Assembly (NCBI GenBank): GCA_002633005.1
Contig: NMRA01001002.1
Location: 1 to 64,000 of the forward strand
Direction of reading: 5' to 3'
DNA: 64,000 nucleotides
DNA from: Phoronis australis
Taxonomy: Eukaryota; Phoronida; Phoronidae
Below, piece after piece: positions 1 through 12,005 of this stretch. A program made the position numbers and the translations under genes. Each line of letters opens with the position of its first letter. Positions within the stretch are counted from its first letter, which is position 1. The notes below the pieces were generated by a model. The model ran no database searches. It was not told the DNA's origin and saw only the letters and a program-made list of their open reading frames with translations.

Positions 1-542
1 CAACAGTAAGTGATGTAATACGGTGACTAAACTAAACAAGTAATGAACCAAAAACACAATAACACATTCTGCGACACCATGTAAATGTTACTGAACAACA
101 GTTGTAAATACCGACTCAGATCAATCTCCGAACCGGGAATCTAACCTGGAACAGCCATGTACGTCTGCACGGTGGTGAGTTAAAAGGCGTCTGAATTGAA
201 GATAAATTGGTGACCTTTTGATTTCGACACATCGCTGTGACTGTGGCCGCTTGGACTTCGATTTCAGAGTTCAGTCTGATCACACCTAATTACTTTAATA
301 CTTGTTATACAAGCCGGGGACCATTTTTTCCGAGCAGAGTCGCATGTTGTAATTCTGTAACTATAGAATTTCTGCAAAAGGTTAATTAAGCCTAATTCCC
401 ATCTCCAGTACTAAAAGTGACCCGCTTGATTAAAATTTTACAGCCGTAAGTCAACTCACTTGAACACATATAATTTTAGGAGGCACATCAGTCATGTTAG
501 TAAAAATTGAAAGCCTTTACTATTAACGTATATTTAATTTCA
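1..542. other. non-coding stretch, nothing recognised
   Basis: No extended open frame, RNA gene or repeat structure was recognised. A stretch near 130-170 vaguely resembles a tRNA T-arm on the minus strand, but no cloverleaf could be completed. Confidence 0.5.
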
Positions 543-780
543 GATGGTGACTGTAATACTCCACTTAAAAGGCAAAGTCAAAGACATGCATGCTATGTGG
601 CAAACTGTTATACTCTGACTCTCACGCACAGAAAGTTAAAAATGTTGCATTAACCAGAGGTACTTGGATTCTTCAACTCGTTTACATTCAATGCAACAAT
701 GATTTGTTGGATACAAGACCTGTGTTTATGTGCAGCTCATGCATTCCGTTTTATTCAAAACTCACACAGCTGCAAAAATA
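543..780 (+). pseudogene. decayed Cys-rich exon (CxxC...CxxC zinc-knuckle type)
   Basis: A pyrimidine-rich acceptor (ttaatttcag) ends at 542. Downstream, one frame reads TCMLCGKLLYSDS and, about 40 residues later, PVFMCSSCIPFYSKLTQLQK before a stop at 779-781. Two CxxC pairs at this spacing are typical of zinc-binding N-termini in repeat-borne invertebrate proteins. The frame directly after the acceptor (DGDCNTPLKRQSQR) is not the CxxC frame, so a frameshift near 583 is implied. Partly open frames follow to about 1,320 without a recognisable domain. The family is not identified. It may be the N-terminal exon of a mobile-element gene like the fragments at 14.4-16.2 kb. Confidence 0.3.
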
Positions 781-1320
781 AGCAAGAATGGATGTCAGCA
801 TTCTCATTGCTCAGTCTGAAGATCGACAAAAACATGTTCTAATTGATTTGCCATCTGTCTCTTAGAAGCCAACAGGAGCAAAGAGATTATTAAATTTTCA
901 GTCCGACTTAGTTGACCATGTTAAATTTTGAGTCCGAGTTAGATGAACATGGGTATTCAGTATCTGAGTATTATCAACAACCAAAGCCTTTCCTGTCAAA
1001 CATGTCTAAATACTCAAATGAGCAACTTGATCGGAAAATTGTTTAAAATCAGTGCATATTTGGATGATCTTTGCAAAACTTCAGAAAAAAGTGGGTTTAG
1101 ACTTCCCATGAGGGATCTGGATGACAAGTCGCTTCTTTGGAAAATTGTGAAAGAAGTGGAAAATCGTCCAAATGGGCTACCACTGCTGTGTGTCATTCAC
1201 TTCATATGGCTGTGACTAAGAATGACTTCACTGTAGCCATAACGTATGGCATACATGTAGATGTTTGCCAAAAAGCCTCAACTCTGCGCCGTACAGAGGC
1301 TAATGCCTGCTGCGTGTATT

Positions 1321-1977
1321 AATCATCATGCTGGCAATGGTGTATGTTTAAACATTTTTCAGATGGATCACATTTCAGCAAAGGTGACATAGTTGATGAT
1401 AGCAAATAGATCGGTGATATATTACATTAAAATCTCTCCAGATTGAGACAGAAGACAGAAATCATGGCAGAAATTTATTTTTTTCATCCTGAAACTTGAA
1501 GCATGAGTGATTTCTATATTTTCGTACTTTTCAAATTCCTAACGCTATGTTGTAGCATAACAGGTTGCAAGAATATTCCTATAAGTTCATAAAAAGTGAC
1601 TCTCATGAGAAACATTTAATAAATTGTTACCATTCCCGTTGAATTTCTGACAGACAATTGTGTGAAGTTCTTAAAATTGGGACTAGCTCCGACTTCTAAC
1701 AAAATATTTATTCACTCTCCCAAACTAGAGAATTTTTGCGTGAATGATTTTTGAAATTAAGTATGTAGTTAACTGTAAAACTGATGGATGACTGTTCTTG
1801 TTTTTTAAGAGGATCTGCTTTAAGAAAAAAGGTTGCAAAAGTGATGCCAACTTATTGTTAATTTTTGATCTTTAGCGGTGCTGTGGTAGCTTACACCGGC
1901 TTTAAAAATAACATAGTAAATATATAGACGCTGAGGTTGGCCAGTAATGAAATATATCGAATAATAAGATAAAAATC
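1321..1977. other. non-coding stretch, nothing recognised
   Basis: AT-rich sequence with stops in every frame and no repeat structure that I could see. Confidence 0.45.
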
Positions 1978-2035
1978 AGGATCCCAACTGGGAATCGAAC
2001 CATTGGTCTCTAGATTGCTGGTCTAGACGAATGAC
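1978..2035 (-). tRNA. tRNA-like sequence (tRNA pseudogene or SINE head)
   Basis: Read on the minus strand, this contains a canonical B-box/T-arm (GGTTCGATTCCC followed by a pairing segment). It also has an anticodon-like arm: CTAGA stem, 7-base loop CCAGCAA, TCTAG stem. The loop would give anticodon AGC (Ala), but position 33 is C rather than the near-invariant U. The acceptor and D-arms do not pair convincingly. It is therefore more likely a tRNA pseudogene or the pol III promoter of a tRNA-derived SINE than a working tRNA. Confidence 0.35.
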
Positions 2036-2218
2036 GAACGGTAGAAATCATAAGTGACAACAGCTATCAATAGTCAATTTCAGTTTTTGACTCTGATGAA
2101 GATAATAATGGCAGTACCCGTTTTGGTTAAATAGTCATGACGTAATGCTTTCCATTTAAAAATCTTGAGGGTATTTCTTATTTATAAGCTACGTGTATGA
2201 ATATTTGTTTACAAGAAA
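2036..2218. other. non-coding, nothing recognised
   Basis: This may be the body of a tRNA-derived SINE, but no second copy was seen in the window. Confidence 0.3.
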
Positions 2219-2321
2219 TGGTGTTTGTGTGTGTGTGTTTGTGTGTGCGTGTGTGTGTGTGTGAATGTGTGTGTGTGNTGGGCGGGTGTGTGTGTGTGTG
2301 TGTGTTATGTGTGTGTGTGAT
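2219..2321. repeat. GT/TG microsatellite
   Basis: About 100 bp of imperfect (TG)n with small interruptions (gtgcgt, gtgaat, gggcgg). It contains one unresolved base at 2,278, which fits sequencing trouble in a dinucleotide tract. Confidence 0.95.
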
Positions 2322-2747
2322 GTTAAAATCAGTTACATAGTGACTTAGTCACAGAATTATTTCAGTGCTTTATATGCTTAAGGGGTCTTGATCAAAAATA
2401 ATGTTTTTATTTGCTAGACTGATACATGTATATACCAAAGGAACTTGTGTCATGTGATAAGATGTTATTGTTTAGATATGTTTTGGAAAAAATAAATGGT
2501 ATACCGAGATAATGAAACGTTACAATTGTGTCTTTAGCATCTAATGTCAATGTAGAATACATGATTGCTTTTACAGAAGCATTTAAAATGTTATAGATTA
2601 TGGATTTCATATATATAGTTAAGGTTAAGAATGCTTGCCTACATGATCTTCTCTGCACATTTGTTGCTTTGATAGCACTATCACTGGTGGAGTTACGCTA
2701 TTGAAAATAAAACAAAAATAAAGGACAATTTTGACAGTAAAATCACC
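2322..2747. other. non-coding stretch, nothing recognised
   Basis: The short frames are interrupted and no domain was seen. Confidence 0.4.
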
Positions 2748-3725
2748 CATGAAAATCTTATTTTAATGATTTGGATTTCCGACTCTGTCCCAATTTTTGT
2801 ACTTCAGGGTGACCTAAAAGGACTGCTTGGTTCCTTGTTAATTCCAAGTTGTCGTGTCTCGTGGGAGGCATTTTTTAGTGCATCTGCATTGAATAAATTG
2901 ATGTTTTTGACTATTTTTGGCAGATTTCCCAGATTTCCGTAAAACTTCAAGGCTCAGATTTAGAAATGCTAGATGTTATTGAAAGTATTTTGTCTGCATT
3001 AAACTCACCATTCTAACACAATGCCTCCGTCGTTGATTACCACCATTGCCACGATGGAAGCTAATTCCTAGTTTTGCAAGCATTTCACACTATCACTTGT
3101 TGATGTCAGAGCCTTAGGGTGAGCATACAATACTTAATAACTTCCTTTAATTTCATCACTAATTGGAAAACATAGGCGGATTTAGGTGGGCAGGGAATGC
3201 AGCAAGAAAAAAGAAACACCAACTGCGCGAAGCGTGAGGAAATGTAACTAGGACCGGTACTGGAGAAGTGTGGGGACTCAGACCCCAGATGGTGGAGGGC
3301 TCTCGTTCCCGTTTTTTATTTCTTTGATTTTTTAGTCGATAGATTTCCCGAACAGAAGTTTCATACTCCGTGTCAGTTTCGGGACGCCTGTACACATACA
3401 ACCGCTCTCTTCCCAATTCCCAAAGGTTACATGTTGGGCCCCTCTTCTGGTCCTTAATCCGCCACTGGAACAGTACTACAAAACGTCACCACTAGTTTCT
3501 TCATCATCAGTAATATCATCACTGATGTCTCCCAAAAAATTGTTGCTGTTCTTGTATTGTTATTAGTGCACGGCAAAGATCTACTAAAGTTTGGTCAAGT
3601 ACAGGGCTCATAAACAAACAAATTGCAGGTCTGTGTGGGAACGTCAATAGCGCAATTAGTTGACCTGTCAACCGTGCTTCTTCTGCTAGTTTTATTTTAA
3701 TCGCACAATGGACCTTTTATGTTCA
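2748..3725 (+). repeat. duplicated block A1 (partner 35,428-36,405)
   Basis: From 'catgaaaatcttatt' onward, this ~1 kb runs in parallel with 35,428-36,405 in the same orientation. It is the most similar of all the paired blocks here, visibly above 90% over long stretches. Both partners contain the same ~300 bp TIR element at the same place, so that element inserted before the duplication. No coding potential was seen. Confidence 0.9.
3168..3470. mobile_element. ~300 bp MITE, GGCGGATTTAGG termini
   Basis: It begins ATAGGCGGATTTAGG and ends CTTAATCCGCCACTGG, so the ends are inverted repeats of (CAGT)GGCGGATYTAGG. Internal landmarks are 'gcgaagcgtgagg' near the left end and 'gttcccgttttttattt' near the right end. 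The same landmarks occur at the two ends of the 3.5 kb element at 13.65-17.17 kb, so this looks like its internal-deletion derivative. The open frame that crosses it on the minus strand (3,159-3,416) is not a gene. Confidence 0.7.
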
Positions 3726-4169
3726 CTTAGTGATAAGTAAACCGTTTCAATGATGTGTTTCGTTTTAAAATTGCCTCAATTAATGCTACAGGTACTCCAA
3801 TATCGTCCGCATTCGTCGCGATTCTACCCGGGGATTCCATTGACAGGGATTTCCCGAGTATGCATGACAAGGGAGATAAGTCTTTTTTGACACATAAACG
3901 AGTCGACAAATACGGATTTTGTCATCTACAAAGATTACAATTACCATTTTTAAGAACTTAGTCCGGCCTAACTGCTAAAAACCTATTCAAATTACAACAA
4001 TGACGAAGCGTTTATTTGGTGCGGCTACGAACCAATATGATCTCGCGAGATTTAGCCTTATCACCCGTTTTTCGGGCTATTTTGTAAATGTGATGTGCCA
4101 TAAGTGAAAGACTTGTCGCGAACCGACAAGAGCGACATCTTTCGTGAAAATGTCTGTTGCCGTTAATGA
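3726..4169. other. non-coding stretch, nothing recognised
   Basis: No gene, repeat or RNA structure was recognised. Confidence 0.4.
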
Positions 4170-5834
4170 GTGGCAGTTCCGTATGGCAATGTCACTAGGT
4201 TTAGCGCTGACTGACCCAGCTACGCTTTAAGTAGCCATATCCTCATGGAATAAAAGGTCACGATTAAACGTGTCCATGTTACCCAGGGAGATCACTGCTT
4301 TGGAACTTCCCTGTTTACGTTTTGGATTTGTGGTGTACGTGGATGAAACCGATCTACATGTATTTTGGGTGATCAATGCTTGGATTTTAACACCACGAAA
4401 AAACACTTATGTAAATTTGGGATTCGATTTATTTAATACTTGTTACTTATCAGAACAATTAAGTCTTGAATTTAACCCAGGGTCCACTTCCTGTTTCTAT
4501 TTTCGGGAGGCTTACGAAACCGCATCATTAATGTATCTTAATTTGGAGCTTGCTTATGATAGGTCATCATTTTTGGCCATGTGAAGTTGTGGCAATGTAG
4601 CCTACCATTGATTATTAAACAATTTGTTTCCAAATTGTAATTTATTAATTATATGTTCATGTTATAGTATCATGATTATATGCATTATGCCACAGACGAT
4701 GGTGACTGTGAGTTATTATAAAGAGATTCGTGACATTCAAAGGAGGGCAAAGCCCGAATTCAAATGTGTTTTCAAATCAACTATTCTGTCGGTGATGAAT
4801 GAGGCAGTGATAAAATTGTTTAATTCTTTCTTTTTTTAGTTTTCTTTGAATTAATAGATATTCACAATCTATAACTTATTCTAATGATAAACTGTTTATT
4901 TTAATTGAAAATTGCAAAGAATGGAACAGTTTAACATTGGATTTTTTTTCGGTGTTGGCGTAGAAATTTTGTTACCCATAATCCCAGTGTATGTACTTTT
5001 TATTTGTTTTTCGTTATAATTTTTCATTACTTATCCAGTTTTATCGAAGTATTGAAAAAAGTCAGAGTCAATTGACATGCCTTTTGAGCTTTTATTTTGT
5101 TTTTCCTATATCCAGCATTTCGTTTTGGATTTGTTTAAAACATCAGCACAGAGTAGTAGGATGTTTTGACTCCGAAATACCTCTGGGTTCATTGGCCTTT
5201 AGTAGCTAATGTACCATCAATCTTAATCAGTCCACCTAAGCCTATTAAAATTAAAACAGGCAATGACCATATTATTCAGCCCGTGGGCTGGTGCTGGGTA
5301 TCTGTCCAAGAGTTGGTATGGAAAGTAGTTCTTCTGTATGAAATCTCGTCGCTCTATCAACACTTACCAGTGATAAGGAGCTTTAAAACATGACCACGCT
5401 CTTCTGATCTTGAATTGTGGACTCAAGTCTCAGATAATGGATATAATCATCATTTTTGATTCTGAATTGAGAGGTTGTCAAAACTCGATAAACTCTGAAC
5501 ACGTTTTTGAGTAGTTGAAGGTTTCGATATTTTAGTTCTTAGCCGAAAAATAAATGTCCATCGCGGTCACAAATATTCTGACACCGATTTGATTTGAGTG
5601 AAAGTCCCAATTCAATTTTTAGGTTATCAAAGCCGTAGGATGGAATGCAGTTTTAAACTTGAAGTTTTAGCAAGTTTGATCAGGCTCCTGTTCTGCGGAG
5701 GCATGGAACTAGCGAAAACGCAAAACCTCGCAAGATATCGCCAGGCATTACAAGGACTGGCCATGATCACTTCATTTTAACTTGCAATTTTTTTGCGGAA
5801 ATCCGCCCAGAGCAATGACAGTTATTGTTCTCAC

Positions 5835-5916
5835 CGTTGTTTTCGCCATCTTCCGGCACCGCTTGGAGGCATCCCACAGCCAGCATCAACAGAATGAATA
5901 CGGTGATGCACTTCAT
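5835..5916 (-). CDS. first coding exon of a small secreted protein, copy 1
   Basis: On the minus strand, ATG at 5,916 opens 27 codons starting MKCITVFILLMLAVGCLQ. This is a textbook signal peptide: a basic residue, a long hydrophobic core, then small residues before a likely cleavage after LQA. An acidic start of the mature part follows (VPEDGENN). The exon ends at 5,835 in phase 1 with donor g|GTGAGA. A TATA box lies 52-57 bp upstream of the ATG. The paralogous exon at 44,067-44,148 has the same length, phase, donor and TATA spacing, which argues strongly for real genes. The later exons of this copy were not found. The mature peptide and its function are unknown; secretion is inferred from the signal peptide only. 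Confidence 0.75.
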
Positions 5917-5967
5917 GACTTCTAGTTTTCTGTAATTAAGCATCAGATCATGTTACAGGGAAGCAGG

Positions 5968-5973
5968 TATATA
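5968..5973 (-). promoter_or_regulatory. TATA box of secreted-protein gene copy 1
   Basis: TATATA read on the minus strand, 52-57 bp upstream of the ATG at 5,916. The copy-2 gene has TATATATA at the same distance from its ATG, so the element and its spacing are conserved although the nearby sequence has diverged. Confidence 0.6.
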
Positions 5974-6239
5974 AAAAGAGAAACAAGTATAGGAAATTAA
6001 AACAAAATGTCAATAAACGTTTGCTAACATTACCATAATCAATAGAAAAGTGCCATTGCGTATTATCAGGTAGAAACTGAAACACATTCAGATATGCAGT
6101 CTGTTGTACACCCTCTACCGTAGATGTCTACATATTATTAAAGAATCATGCGTCTGCCTGCGTCTCTGAGAATAAGGCAACATAGGTTTCATGCAAACGG
6201 CCAATAGCTCCTTCTACTAGGGATCTGTCTCATTGTCTA

Positions 6240-6440
6240 AGAACTTGCAGCTTTTGTCCATAAACACCAGGAGGTAGAAAATAATTTTTACGTAGAGTAG
6301 AAGGGGTAGATCGGCAATAAAACGTCGTTTAAACAATTTCGCAGAACATTGCAAATTTTTTCCCATTTAGTTATTCTCGGGAATGAATCCATGGCAATCC
6401 CTGTCATAGGAAATGTTCCCGTGTTTGTGGAGTTAATTGG
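6240..6440 (-). pseudogene. degenerate copy of the 40.7-40.9 kb exon
   Basis: The minus strand aligns with 40,731-40,950: shared 'aacacggg.acat', 'tgcgaaattgttt', 'atggacaaaagctg' and the donor-like 'gtagaagg.agc'. The counterpart exon is open across its length. Here small indels and stops break the frame, so only fragments such as MDKSCK survive. Seen on the minus strand, it lies upstream of exon 1 at 5.9 kb. It would thus belong to a lost neighbouring copy rather than to that gene. Confidence 0.5.
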
Positions 6441-8759
6441 TTATAACACTAACGTTTAAAATGATGAACAGATATATTCCTTGAAACGACAATAACATCA
6501 AGATCTAGGATCTAATATCTAAGTACGGACTTGTCTCAAACTTGGAATCAGAACTTAGTCAGTCAACGCAAAACTATTTGCGTGCTTGTGCCTTTCATAA
6601 GTCACATCTCTTGTCTAGGGACGTAATTGGTGTCGACCGAGGTACAGTACAAAGGGAATCGGACGATCTGTGATGAACCGGCCTGTGGCGGAGGCGAAAC
6701 TAACGTGGACGGAGGGATGTCGCACTCGCGTCTAGTTCGCCTCCACCTACCCCACACACCGTAAACAAACTTTGTTACGCCCATATGTGACTGCCTCAAT
6801 CTTACACTGTTGGCTGAGCTGCCTACTGATATGCTATGGATCAATAACGGTGTAGCACGTTATACATTCTGCCAGCTGTCATGAAATAGATAACTGTCAT
6901 AGTGGCGTTAAGAATGCTGTAAATGTGGTTACGCACATTGTTATTACGGTCAAGTTTTACCCAACACACCATTGACGATGTCAAGATATTTCCGGAGCAC
7001 ATAGGTTCAAAAAATCAGCAGTGGAACACTCTCCGAATTTTAAATTAAGATGCTCTTTTTTAACTCTGAAATTTAACTACTTTGTTTTCAGTCGTTAGGC
7101 GTTCAGTCCATTTAAACTGTTACCGACATAGAGTACAAGACGATCATTTAAGTCAAGGAATTCGAAGATTTTGGCAGACATAGAAACGTGGGATCTGATG
7201 TCTTTAAATACGTACGTCATACAGGACTTCATTGGACAGATCCAACTTTGTAAATGTTAAGAATTTGACTTTGAAATTCGTCATCTTATAGTAGTGGGTA
7301 GTTTATGAAAATATCGTATGTTGGTGGTGACGCTGGTGGATAGGAGAGTGGGCTCGAGATTCAGTCAAAGTGGTGGAAATATTCAGCAAAATAAGAAATA
7401 ATTAGGAAAAAAATTCAGTGGAAAATGACAAAAAAGAAACTCTACGTAAACCTGGCATAATGAAGTTAAGATTAAATGACAAACGTTTCTCAAATATTCT
7501 AACAGTGAAGTTGATAGATCGCACCTTTAACTTCCAGGCTAAGAGCATTGTACCATCAAATCCAAGCCTTGCAAAGAGTCAGATATATCACTAAACCTCA
7601 AACAATCGAGACTGCAAGTTGATCGAAACCAAAACTTTTTCTGCAATACTACCATTCATTAATTTGGATGTGCGCTTTAGGTGGAGAATATGTGTATACT
7701 GATATGAAGTAGCAAGGAAATTATTAGAGGAGCTAGAAAATCTGCGATTGTGTAGTCGCCTCTTCGAAGACGAACATTTTACTCATCAACAAAAGTACGA
7801 AACGTTAGTTTAGAGTAAACACTATGAGTTTATGAGTTTGCATCAAGATCCAGGCACTACTCCGCATTATCCTAGCCATACGCCTACCTCAGGTTATATT
7901 ACTGAAGATTATACTATCCTATACGTGGACTATGTGGCCAACTTCTAGACAGTCAATTCATTGAAACATTATATTCGCAAATGAACCTTATTATTTGATG
8001 CATTCTGCTGCACCCAAACAGCTTGTTTCCCATATATTCACTTGCTATGCTCCACAGCCAATAAGATTGTGTTTGGAATTTGGTCATCGCTTTGCCTGGC
8101 AGAGCTCACTTTGAAACATAACTTCTGTGTGCCAGTATATAACTACGTGACAACAAAATTAATTTACTGATGCATTATTCCCTGTGAACACACAAGCAGG
8201 GTTTTAAATTTCAAACTTGAAAATCAAAGGCTAGCGTGATCCTGTGAAACTATAAAAATGTTATTTCTTCGAAAATTTTGGGAATTACCATTGTGTTGTA
8301 TGTTCATTCCAAACTTATGCATTATCCTGAACAACTATTGGTAAGTTGGCAAAATCAAAATTATTGTCATTTACATTGTGATTATTCCAGAACGTCAGTA
8401 CTGTAAAAGTGCTAGGTTTCATGGCTGGGATTGTTGTATTATTTTATATATTGAAATGTATTGCATCATGTATAACAAACATGGAACGTTGTTTTCATAT
8501 TATTCTTCAAATGTGTCGTAATGACTTTTGAATTGATGTTTTACAATATTAGAATAAACAGATATATTGATTGATATGTTCTTATTTTTGTACTCTACTT
8601 TGTTGATGTATTGAGTATTATTTTTTACTTAATCCTTATCTTATCCCGTATATTTCAGCTACAAAAATTATTACATAAAAATCCGTAATATACCATAAAA
8701 GTTTTGGCTAAAATATTACATAAATTACTATTACATTTCAAGTGATATGAAAAATGTTA
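6441..8759. other. 2.3 kb non-coding stretch, nothing recognised
   Basis: Open frames are short and without recognisable motifs, including 6,602-6,844 on the minus strand. No clear repeat structure or partner elsewhere in the window was noticed. Confidence 0.4.
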
Positions 8760-9070
8760 TTCAATTGAACCCTGGAGTTCGTTTCTGAATATTGAAAATA
8801 TTCCATATTCGCTCAAAAACTGCCTCGTAAATTAACATTGCAGCATCATTCAGTTGCACCTATATCATGCAAGTGTGACTTATTAAACAGTTAAACCAGG
8901 GCATGAACAAGTCCAATTTTAAATTTGACTGAGGTGGACCAGGTCTAAACTTGACCTTACTAAACCCCTCGTCTAAAAGTTAAGCGACCTTTGTGAAATG
9001 CAGGTTATTCTTAAACATGGCTTAAGTCCAGGTTAAGTCATACAAAACTTTAAATCATATTTATGAAATC
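8760..9070 (+). mobile_element. R1 element, right-end fragment
   Basis: It matches the right third of the R1 copies at 45.1-46.3 and 46.6-47.7 kb: 'attgaaaata', 'actgcctcgtaaatt', 'gcaccta.atcatgcaag', 'taaaccagg', ending in 'tatgaaatcgg'. The left part is missing. The sequence directly after it (tttcttacctgcacaatcactcaccactg) is the same flank that follows the R1 copy ending at 47,690. Confidence 0.7.
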
Positions 9071-10850
9071 GGCTTCAAATTTCTTACCTGCACAATCACT
9101 CACCACTGTTGAGTGTACTCAGTGTGGAAAAATCCTTACACGATGTTTTTATTTAAAGGATAATAAAACCTTCCTCCATTTTGATTGGCTCATACTTGAA
9201 ACATCACTCGCTGTTTAACCAATCAAGCATCACATCATTCTTACCTTGAACTATTTTCTCGGCGTTATGCCTTCCAACGCTTCGTAAATTTTGCCACTAG
9301 TTCGAACTTGTCACCCAAACGTGAACCCCTCTACTGCCAAACGCACGCGCTAAACTTTATAGGCCTACAGTATGTGCTGCGCTAGATAAGTTGGTCATGT
9401 TGGCAGAGTGCTTTATTGGGAAACGTGGAGCAAAGAAATATGTAATTCTGAGCCGGTTCAAAATGCATCAAGAAAAGGCAAGTCATGGTGTTTGTGGGAA
9501 TTAGTGACACCAAAATTGAAAATTATAGATTTTATATTATAATGTAAACATTGGGAAGCGTACAAAGCTTTGGTTTATTTATAGTCAAGGTTGAATGTTG
9601 AATGAGTTTCATACACTTGAGCTTATTCACGATTTCTGTCATCGCTCAAATGAGAATTTTATCGGATCATTTAGCTTCTAGGACTAGTTCGTGGTTCGAT
9701 CTGTGCACACTCGACAATTTAGCAACTATCTTGAATACAATTAACGGAGATGCTATTGAGGAGACTGCACATAGGCCAGTGACTATCCACAAAGGATCGA
9801 AGGTTGACGCGATGCCCCTTTTAAATTTTGTTAATACGGTTAAGCCAACCTTACTATGTAGAGTAATGGACACGATTATGTTATACTTTGACAGACGAAC
9901 ACTTCATTGAACGAGCTGGCGTTAAGCGGCCGTTCGACTAACTCAGTGTATTCCTTCCAGAATAGTGTGCAATTGATTATTCTAAAATAAGGATTCAGAT
10001 TTTTAGAAATTGTTTAATGCTATGAAGCAGCACAACAACAACGATCTATCATTTCGGGGCTTGCTGTTTGTTGTGGCTATTAGAATTTTATTGCCATTTA
10101 CGTAAGGACTCAACTTGCAACATTATTTCGTCGCCGATCCTGCAAGAGGGTTGGCTGGATTTATATTTTTAGTATTATCTTATGGAAGACCTCTTGGAAA
10201 TTTCTTATTGATTGAAAATCCCCCAAATTTCAGAAAGTGTATAATATTTATTTAAATCACATGACAGCGTTTTCCCTTTCAGTGACTTAACGAGATGTAG
10301 GGAATTCTGAGCGTGTGATAAGATCTAGCTTCTTTGTTAACTGCCAAGCACAGTGTTTTGTCTGTTATGTCAACAAGCCGGTCAGTTATCTACCAGACCA
10401 AGTGTGAAAACTGTCAGACTCAGAGTGAATTGGGGTATTCGGAAAGAATAGATTGTCGTAACTTCGGTTGCAGTTAGACGATTTTGGTCACTCAACAACT
10501 AAACATTGTCACCATTAAACGAAGATTTCAGAAGTGCTTTTGATTTAGGTTCAACTTTTATTTTTAACAGCACAGCACATCAAGGTAGATACGATCTTAT
10601 TGGGGATTAGTACATTTATCGAACAAAATACAGGTGGCCCTCCAACTATTAATGTCAGAATGGAGTTAATCAGTCGTATAAGATATTGGATACATGGGGT
10701 TACCTTCTCAACTTGTTGGCCTTAAAGAAATTCTTGGTTGAGGTTCAGTAAGTCTATGCTAGGAATATTTGTCTACCGGGCTGAACAACGAAATCCAAAT
10801 TCTGAAATTTAATTCAGACAGATAACTTAAATTTTAAAGAGCAGAAGATG
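9071..10850 (+). repeat. duplicated block A3 (partner 47,691-49,140)
   Basis: Shared runs include 'cacaatcactcaccactgtt', 'gatgtttttatttaaagg', 'ttgattggct', 'cattcttaccttgaac', 'acgagctggcgtt', 'tgcaagagggttggctgga' and 'gataactta'. The open frame at 9,602-9,910 is not preserved in the partner and is not called a gene. Confidence 0.8.
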
Positions 10851-11554
10851 AACTCAATGTTTATGAATTGCAAATGTCGGTCCAAAATTGATATTTTCGA
10901 ACTAGGCGAAGAGGTTTTCCACACTTTTCACAGACTAGTTTGGTGGGATGATATACCCTTGACTGCAGCCAGTTCCAACATGCTATTTTGTGCGTTCTTA
11001 CTATTAGAATTCAATGTTGACCTGTTATCCAGATATCGTACTTTGTAAATGAAATCATCATTAATTTAACAGTAACTGGAAACGTCTCAGAATTTCACTA
11101 CAATCAAGGCTTCGTGTACACAGACAGACGAAGCAGTGTTTCGGAGAATGACGTGATGTCCTGGCGTGAGCAGCTTATGTCACGTGATGTATGTTCAGAC
11201 TGTACTGTGTTTTGTTTTATTTTAGTAAAGCATCACATATATTAAATACCTTTTATAGTTTTATCTTTTTTCTTATGGTCACATAAGTAGTATCAGATGG
11301 TGGAGTTGGAAATCACTTGACGTTATCAGATAAGATAGGGTGGCACCGTCCCCCAATCGGATGGTACGACACTAAAAAGACTACAAATATGCTATTTCGA
11401 GTTCAACTGATCGAGAGCGGAAACAAATTTGTGATTACGACGCGTCTTCCAAAAACCGACAATGCATATATTCCGTCAAAAATGATCAGGGTATAACCAC
11501 CTTACTTAACAACAGATGTCGCGTATACTTATTCCAACTACCGACGGTACTAAA
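10851..11554. other. non-coding segment present only in the left copy
   Basis: Between two stretches shared with the right copy, this ~700 bp is replaced there by a 3.4 kb segment (49.1-52.6 kb). A short open frame (10,848-11,048) has no recognisable motif. Confidence 0.4.
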
Positions 11555-12005
11555 CTAATAATACCAATAATAAGATACAGTGAAAACCTAAAGTAAAACA
11601 TAAACTTTATATTTTAAACGTGTATTAGTAACAAAGTACTTTCGAATACACTACCTAAGTCATCCAGACGTTCTGACACCATCATCCGTACGGCTATTAA
11701 GTTATTAATTGCCTGCGCGCTTCATCTTAATTGTGTACTGGATTACTTAAGCTAGTTTTGTTATATAATTTTCCCATAAAGTCTGGACTGACACGTATCT
11801 TATCTTATGCAGGGTCAATTGAAACATATTATAATAATTGTAATGATAGTCACCTGCTTTAATAAGATGCCAGATCCTTTCAATACTTTCGACAAGCATA
11901 TGCCTTTATTTGTACTAGTTGCATTGCGTGCATTTTGAACCAACATATACATGCATGCCTCGTCAATTATTTGTCATGTGTAATCTAAATATGATACACA
12001 ATATG
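11555..12005 (+). repeat. duplicated block A4 (partner ~52,565-53,000)
   Basis: Shared landmarks are 'ggtactaaact.ataata', 'cgtgtatta.taacaaagtac', 'ccagacgtt', 'ttatataattttcccataaa' and 'gctttaataagatgcc.gatc'. No coding potential was seen. Confidence 0.8.

Larger units (their letters stand above)
4170..6080 (+). repeat. duplicated block A2 (partner ~42,010-44,310)
   Basis: Collinear patches are shared with ~42.0-44.3 kb, for example 'cgtatggcaatg', 'ggtgtacgtggatg', 'tacctctgggttcatt', and a long run around 5,700-5,920 matching 43,930-44,150. Identity is patchy, and highest around the secreted-protein first exon and its proximal intron. Short open frames inside (4,270-4,584; 4,991-5,393) are not conserved as frames in the partner and are not called genes. 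Confidence 0.8.

Noticed and set aside
2219-2321. Repetitive tract as possible CRISPR or satellite
   Set aside because: Plain GT dinucleotide repeat with no spacer structure.
3159-3416. Minus-strand open frame
   Set aside because: Lies inside the ~300 bp MITE. The duplicated copy at 35.96-36.26 kb has a different frame.
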